A stretch of DNA of 64,000 nt, taken from positions 62,001 to 126,000 of the forward strand of contig CALNXN010000009.1 of the NCBI GenBank assembly GCA_942490645.1. Reading direction: 5' to 3'. The position numbers were made by a program, and so were the translations under genes. The notes under the pieces are model-generated. The model made no database searches, was not told the DNA's origin, and was given only the letters and a program-made list of their open reading frames with translations. Shown piece after piece: positions 60,584-64,000 of the stretch. Origin of the DNA: CALNXN01 sp942490645 (lineage in GTDB: Bacteria > Pseudomonadota > Alphaproteobacteria > Rhodobacterales > Rhodobacteraceae). How positions within the stretch are numbered: position 1 is the stretch's first letter; each line of letters starts with the position of its first letter.

Positions 60584-60832
60584 ATGCAGACGCGAAACAA
60601 GATTTTTGACGATATTTCTCAGTTGATGACGAATGCCATGGGCGTGGCTCAAGGCGCGCGTGATGAAGCGGAAACAGCTATGAAAAGCCTTGTTGACCGC
60701 TGGTTGGCTGATCGGGATTTCGTGACGCGCGAGGAATTCGAGGCCGTTCGGGCCATGGCGCAAAAAGCGCGCGAAGAAAACGAAGCGCTGACGGCGCGCA
60801 TTGAAGCGCTAGAAGGCAAGACGAAGGCCTGA
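60584..60832 (+). CDS. ubiK: UbiK/BMFP-family accessory protein
   Basis: 82 residues; ATG at 60584 with GGAG 8 bases upstream. Membrane-associated coiled coil that assists ubiquinone synthesis enzymes. N-terminal amphipathic QTRNKIFDDISQLMTNAMGVAQGARDEAE and C-terminal coil VTREEFEAVRAMAQKAREENEALTARIEALE. Divergent from lgt. Confidence 0.88.
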   Translation: MQTRNKIFDDISQLMTNAMGVAQGARDEAETAMKSLVDRWLADRDFVTREEFEAVRAMAQKAREENEALTARIEALEGKTKA

Positions 60833-61124
60833 AGCGCCCACCGACGGTGTATTTGTGAGAACCGCCCTACTTTTGGGCGCAAAGTTTCGGTGCGCGTGCA
60901 GCGCCCGAAACCTGAATTCCCAAAGCATCTACTCAACGAGTTTAACCGCTTTAGACGCACGCAGGAAATGCAGTAATTTGCTCGTGGTGTCGTCCGGGTT
61001 CTTGTCTGGTTCGGTGCCCGTGAACGCCTGACCTATCCCAAAGGATAGGTGACCTATGCCTATGACCACGCGCAATGCGCGCAGCTGTTTGCTAAAACTG
61101 ACTTAGCAAAACGAAAGGCGGCAT
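60833..61124. other. Intergenic region with several dyads
   Basis: 292 bases. A strong hairpin GTTTCGG-t-GCGC / GCGC-CCGAAAC (60884-60911) lies after ubiK. ACCTATCC-caaa-GGATAGGT (61031-61050) and TTTGCTAA-N7-TTAGCAAA (61088-61110) are perfect dyads upstream of the next gene. The direct repeat TGACCTAT occurs at 61029 and 61050. No small gene seen. Confidence 0.6.
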
Positions 61125-61622
61125 ATGACACTGTTTGGTTTACGAGGTTTTGGTGCACTGCTGTGTGCGGCCATTTTGGCGATAGGTACATCCCTATCGG
61201 CGCAGCCCCCCCAGAGCACATTAAGCGTCTCGCTCCTTCAATCCGGGCAAGAACCTATTGCGCTGACTTTGGGCGCACTGGACGCGATGGAGCAAGAGCA
61301 GTTCACCACGACAACGATCTGGTCCGAAGGTGACAGCACCTTTTCCGGCGTACCGCTGAAGGCGCTTTTGGCGTCTTTGGGCGTTGTCAGCGGGACGGTG
61401 GAGGCCATCGCACTCAATGATTATTCCGTTTCGATACCGGTCGATGAGCTGGAAGACGACGTGCCCATAGTCGCGACACGTACCAACGGTGCGACGATGT
61501 CTGTTCGTGAAAAAGGGCCGTTCTGGATCGTCTATCCTTACGATCGAGATGCGCGCTTCCGGAGCGAAACGGCGTATTCGCGCAGCATTTGGCAGTTGAA
61601 CCGCCTGTCGATCACACAGTGA
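61125..61622 (+). CDS. Secreted protein with molybdopterin-oxidoreductase-like fold, no Cys ligand
   Basis: 165 residues. Signal peptide (LLCAAILAIGTSLSA-Q). The mature part has strands typical of the sulfite-oxidase-type Mo-binding domain (FTTTTIWSEGDSTFSGVPLKALLASLGV, GPFWIVYPYDRDARF), but the Cys that binds molybdenum is missing. Such proteins are seen near signalling genes, but role is unknown. AAAGG lies 6 bases before the ATG. Two perfect dyads in its upstream DNA hint at regulated expression. It ends next to the convergent dehydrogenase. Confidence 0.72.
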   Translation: MTLFGLRGFGALLCAAILAIGTSLSAQPPQSTLSVSLLQSGQEPIALTLGALDAMEQEQFTTTTIWSEGDSTFSGVPLKALLASLGVVSGTVEAIALNDYSVSIPVDELEDDVPIVATRTNGATMSVREKGPFWIVYPYDRDARFRSETAYSRSIWQLNRLSITQ

Positions 61623-62726
61623 TCATGTGTCAGATGGTTCAAGGGTGCGGCGACCGGTTTGAGCCATGGCAATGCTCAACTCTGCGGTCAGCACTTCAAC
61701 CATTCGGTGCAGGCCTTCTTCGCCCGCTGCGGCGATCGCAAACTGGAAAACCCTGCCGAAAAACGTGAACTCCGCGCCGCACTCAAATGCCCGCAATACG
61801 TCTTCGCCAGAGCGTAAGCCGCTGTCGTAAAAGAGCGGGATTTGGTTGCCGATGTCCTTGCGGATCGTGGACAGGGCCGTGATCGGGGAGGGTGCGCTTT
61901 CGAGTTGTCGCGCCCCGTGGCTGGACACCTGAATGGCATCTACACCATGCGAAACAAGTGCGCGCGCGTCTTCAGCGTCAAGGACGCCTTTGACAATCAG
62001 CTTACCTTGCCATTGGTCCCGCAGTGTCTTGAGTGTATCCCAAGTGGCCGCTGCACGGCTTTCGGTTCGGTCAAAGTGAAAGCCGGGTTTAAGGAAATTA
62101 GCCATTTGCGGACGGCCACGAAACAGGGTGTTCAACGACCATTGCGGATGAAGCGCAAAGTCCATGAATTGCCGAGGCCCAATCTTGAACGGCATGGTAA
62201 ATCCGTGACGCAATTCGCGGGGCCGGCGGCCCACTTCAGGCACATCGACCGTCAGGACCAGCGTTTCATATCCAGCCGCCGCAGCGCGGTCGACAAGGGC
62301 CGTCGTGCCGCTGCCGTCGCCGCTGAAATAGAGTTGAAACCACGCGTTGCCCTCGGCCTCTTCGATCAGCGCCTCCATCGGCGTAGAGGCAACGGTCGAG
62401 ACGCCCAGCGGGATGCTATGCCGCGCGGCTAGTCGTGCCAGCATCAGGTCAGCGCCGGGTGCGGACAGGTTGCACATGCCCATCGGTGCCACGCCAAATG
62501 GCAGCCCAGCGGTTTTGCCGAACAAAGGCACGCTGTAGGTGCGTTTGCTTACGTTTTGCAGAATGCGCGGCCGCAGGCAGATTGCGTCGAGGGCTGCGCG
62601 ATTGCGCGCGGCACCGGTTTCACGACCTGCGGCCCCGTCGATGTAATCAAACACCATCCATGGCAGGCGTTTCTGCGCTATGCGCCGGGCGTCTTCAGTG
62701 GAATGGATGCGCCCGGCACGTGACAT
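61623..62726 (-). CDS. FMN-dependent 2-hydroxyacid dehydrogenase (LldD-like)
   Basis: 367 residues. TIM-barrel flavoenzyme oxidising an L-2-hydroxyacid to the 2-oxoacid. Active-site elements: MVFDYIDGAAG (Tyr), VAPMGMCNLSAPGAD, QLYFSGDG, LTVDVPEVGRRPRE, IVKGVLDAEDA, and VSSHGARQLE (catalytic His and Arg present; the usual SNHGGRQLD is altered), DSGLRSGEDVLRA. It starts 4 bases after comE, so it belongs to the comD-comE unit. A sulfolactate or phosphonolactate substrate fits this context; L-lactate is the alternative. Confidence 0.88.
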   Translation of the reverse strand: MSRAGRIHSTEDARRIAQKRLPWMVFDYIDGAAGRETGAARNRAALDAICLRPRILQNVSKRTYSVPLFGKTAGLPFGVAPMGMCNLSAPGADLMLARLAARHSIPLGVSTVASTPMEALIEEAEGNAWFQLYFSGDGSGTTALVDRAAAAGYETLVLTVDVPEVGRRPRELRHGFTMPFKIGPRQFMDFALHPQWSLNTLFRGRPQMANFLKPGFHFDRTESRAAATWDTLKTLRDQWQGKLIVKGVLDAEDARALVSHGVDAIQVSSHGARQLESAPSPITALSTIRKDIGNQIPLFYDSGLRSGEDVLRAFECGAEFTFFGRVFQFAIAAAGEEGLHRMVEVLTAELSIAMAQTGRRTLEPSDT

Positions 62727-62730
62727 AGGT

Positions 62731-63285
62731 TTAGCTTGCCACCGCTTTCATGAACCTGTCGCGGATCACGACCGGATCCATTGTGATCACCGGCAACTTG
62801 ATGTTCCCGCTGTCGCATTTACACACGATCACGGTCATCTTCTTGCTGTCGATCGCCGATTGCAGAACGGGTCCAAGATCCTTGTCCTGCACTTCGATAA
62901 CCGTTTCGCAGCCACACGCTTTGGCGACGGCCGTCAGCGACGTTTTTTTGCCTGCATATGTGGGTTGGTCGCCGGTCGAGCCATAAGACCCATTGTCGAT
63001 GATCAGCAGGATATAGTTGTCCGCGACATTGTTCGCGATCGTGGGCAAGGTGCCCAGATTGGTCAGAACAGAACCATCACCATCGATGGAGATGACGGTT
63101 TTGTCTTGGGCCAATGCAAGTCCCAGACCGATGGAAGATGACAGGCCCATAGTGCCCAGCATGTAAAAGTTGGTTGGTTGATCATCAATCATGTGCAGCT
63201 CTTGGCTGGGCAGACCGATGTTGCAGACCACAAGTTGATCCCGCAGGATCGGGGCGATTTCTTTCAGGATTTCAGAACGGATCAT
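62731..63285 (-). CDS. comE: Sulfopyruvate decarboxylase-like beta subunit
   Basis: 184 residues; ATG at 63285 overlaps the comD stop (ATGA). TPP-binding half: the motif GDGSVLTNLGTLPTI ending in IDNGSYG, and MLGTMGLSSSIGLGLALA. Lengths (168 + 184) fit split sulfopyruvate decarboxylases (ComD/ComE); phosphonopyruvate decarboxylase is normally one chain. Product would be sulfoacetaldehyde (or phosphonoacetaldehyde). No xsc or pepM gene is in the window, so specificity remains open. Confidence 0.85.
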   Translation of the reverse strand: MIRSEILKEIAPILRDQLVVCNIGLPSQELHMIDDQPTNFYMLGTMGLSSSIGLGLALAQDKTVISIDGDGSVLTNLGTLPTIANNVADNYILLIIDNGSYGSTGDQPTYAGKKTSLTAVAKACGCETVIEVQDKDLGPVLQSAIDSKKMTVIVCKCDSGNIKLPVITMDPVVIRDRFMKAVAS

Positions 63286-63788
63286 TGGTCGCCATAGCCT
63301 CCCCAGAAGTTGGCATCGGTCAGGATGGCGACCGGTTTGTTGCACATGAAGGTGTATTTCAAAATCATGTCGAGCTCTTCGACATCGGATTGCTTGTGAA
63401 AGTGGTAGGTTGGGATGTTCATCTGCGCGAGAAGCGCCTTGGTGTGAACCGCCATTTCCACTTGGCACGCAACCGGTTCGCGCAACTCACCCCGGTATGA
63501 GATCAGCATCGGCAGCGGCATCCGGTAGTATTGGATCAGCGTGGCCAGCGTGTTGATCGTGACGCCGATTGCCGTGTTCTGCATGATGATGGCAGGACGT
63601 TTGCCGCCCATCCATGCGCCCGCGCACAGGCCCATACCCTCGTCTTCCTTGTTGGAAGGGATGTGGAAAATCTTGTCGTGGGCATCGATCTCGTCGATGA
63701 CACCTGCCAGCTGTTTGCACGGCACGGTCGTCACAAATGAAATGTCATTGGCGACAAGATCGTCCGTGATCTTTTTGTCGATGTTCAT
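63282..63788 (-). CDS. comD: Sulfopyruvate decarboxylase-like alpha subunit
   Basis: 168 residues from ATG 63788; GGAG is 11 bases upstream, and an ATG seven codons earlier has no ribosome site. It has the TPP-activating Glu region HIPSNKEDEGMGLCAGAWMGG and QNTAIGVTINTLATLIQYYRMPLP. It needs the beta subunit to be active. First gene of the comD-comE-dehydrogenase unit; the universal stress protein gene lies just upstream in the same direction. Confidence 0.85.
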   Translation of the reverse strand: MNIDKKITDDLVANDISFVTTVPCKQLAGVIDEIDAHDKIFHIPSNKEDEGMGLCAGAWMGGKRPAIIMQNTAIGVTINTLATLIQYYRMPLPMLISYRGELREPVACQVEMAVHTKALLAQMNIPTYHFHKQSDVEELDMILKYTFMCNKPVAILTDANFWGGYGDQ

Positions 63789-63836
63789 GTTTATCGGGTC
63801 TCCGGTCATTGATGTGAGTGAGGCTGTTTGGGTGTG

Positions 63837-64000
63837 TCAGGTGCTGCGAACGATGTGAACCGCACATTCGGCATGGCGCGCCACACGCGCAGCGGTTGAT
63901 CCGAGTAGAAAATCGGCAAAACCGGGTTTGTGTGACCCTATCACGATGCAGTCGATATTATTCTGGTTCGCGTAGTCGATGATTGCTCGTGAACTGTGGC
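63837..64000 (-). CDS. Universal stress protein (C-terminal part)
   Basis: Partial: 54 C-terminal residues; the 5' end is beyond the window. Reads AIIDYANQNNIDCIVIGSH, then KPGFADFLLGSTAARVARHA and ends VHIVRST. The ATP loop is GSHKPGFADFLLGST, close to TeaD-type USPs that regulate TRAP transporters. In this group such USP genes often neighbour a TRAP transporter; that would suit a sulfonate-uptake locus. This is inference. Confidence 0.85.
   Translation of the reverse strand, partial: HSSRAIIDYANQNNIDCIVIGSHKPGFADFLLGSTAARVARHAECAVHIVRST

Overview
The window reads as chromosomal DNA of an alphaproteobacterium of the Rhodobacteraceae, most likely the marine Roseobacter group. The support is the gene content and protein style: a five-gene atpHAGDC cluster without F0 genes, fused ATP sulfurylase/APS kinase, a family II pyrophosphatase, PhaAB, DUF1150, DUF2125 and DUF465 proteins, a HrcA/CIRCE-controlled groESL, and a Hint-domain protein. 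GC content is moderately high and even. I cannot fix the genus. I see no tRNA, rRNA, insertion sequence, prophage or CRISPR array.

Layout. 1-7.7 kb: end of ETF-ubiquinone oxidoreductase; a secreted TPR protein coupled to ispE; polyprenyl diphosphate synthase; a DUF2007 protein with a TrmN6-like methyltransferase; a DUF465 miniprotein behind a perfect CtrA-type box; an EamA exporter with its LysR regulator. 7.8-11.7 kb: a 37-residue ORF with its own terminator, phaB/phaA, an EAL phosphodiesterase, and tag. 11.7-20.2 kb: rpsD with a structured leader; a hisC-tyrC-extensin run; DUF2125; ChaC; and an ExbB/MotA-like protein paired with a very long coiled-coil OmpA/MotB-like protein. 20.2-30.7 kb: clpA, gloB, a methyltransferase, the F1 ATP synthase operon, a 70-residue protein and a LysE-type exporter. 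31-41.4 kb: prs, an HCCA-isomerase-like protein, a hydrolase, then a seven-gene leftward run (crotonase, SnoaL-like, HAD, MaoC, ribF, ycgN, ltaE), a Gly-rich secreted protein, ppaC and a DUF2161 protein. 41.4-50.5 kb: groESL, a soluble histidine kinase with a lone receiver protein, a second EamA transporter, a Nudix hydrolase, a lipoprotein lipase overlapping an orphan phnM-like gene, purE/purK and a second DUF465 protein. 50.5-64 kb: hsp20 and DUF1150, sat-cysC, a P450, trxB with a divergent Lrp regulator, a Hint protein, a 48-residue ORF, the coupled lgt-midA-pgeF cluster, ubiK, a molybdopterin-fold secreted protein, and a comD-comE-FMN hydroxyacid dehydrogenase operon next to a truncated universal stress protein gene.

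Most genes are core metabolism. Two loci stand out. One is the two-gene putative ion-driven motor at 17.06-20.13 kb: its MotB-like partner carries about 430 residues of predicted coiled coil between the membrane anchor and the peptidoglycan-binding domain. The other is the organosulfonate operon at the right edge, where a split TPP decarboxylase resembling sulfopyruvate decarboxylase is followed 4 bases later by an FMN 2-hydroxyacid dehydrogenase that could supply its substrate. Regulatory signals readable directly include CIRCE, a sigma-70 promoter for groES, two RpoH-like promoters (hsp20, clpA), a CtrA-type box, a strong rpsD promoter, and several clean terminators. Six convergent gene pairs overlap at their 3' ends.
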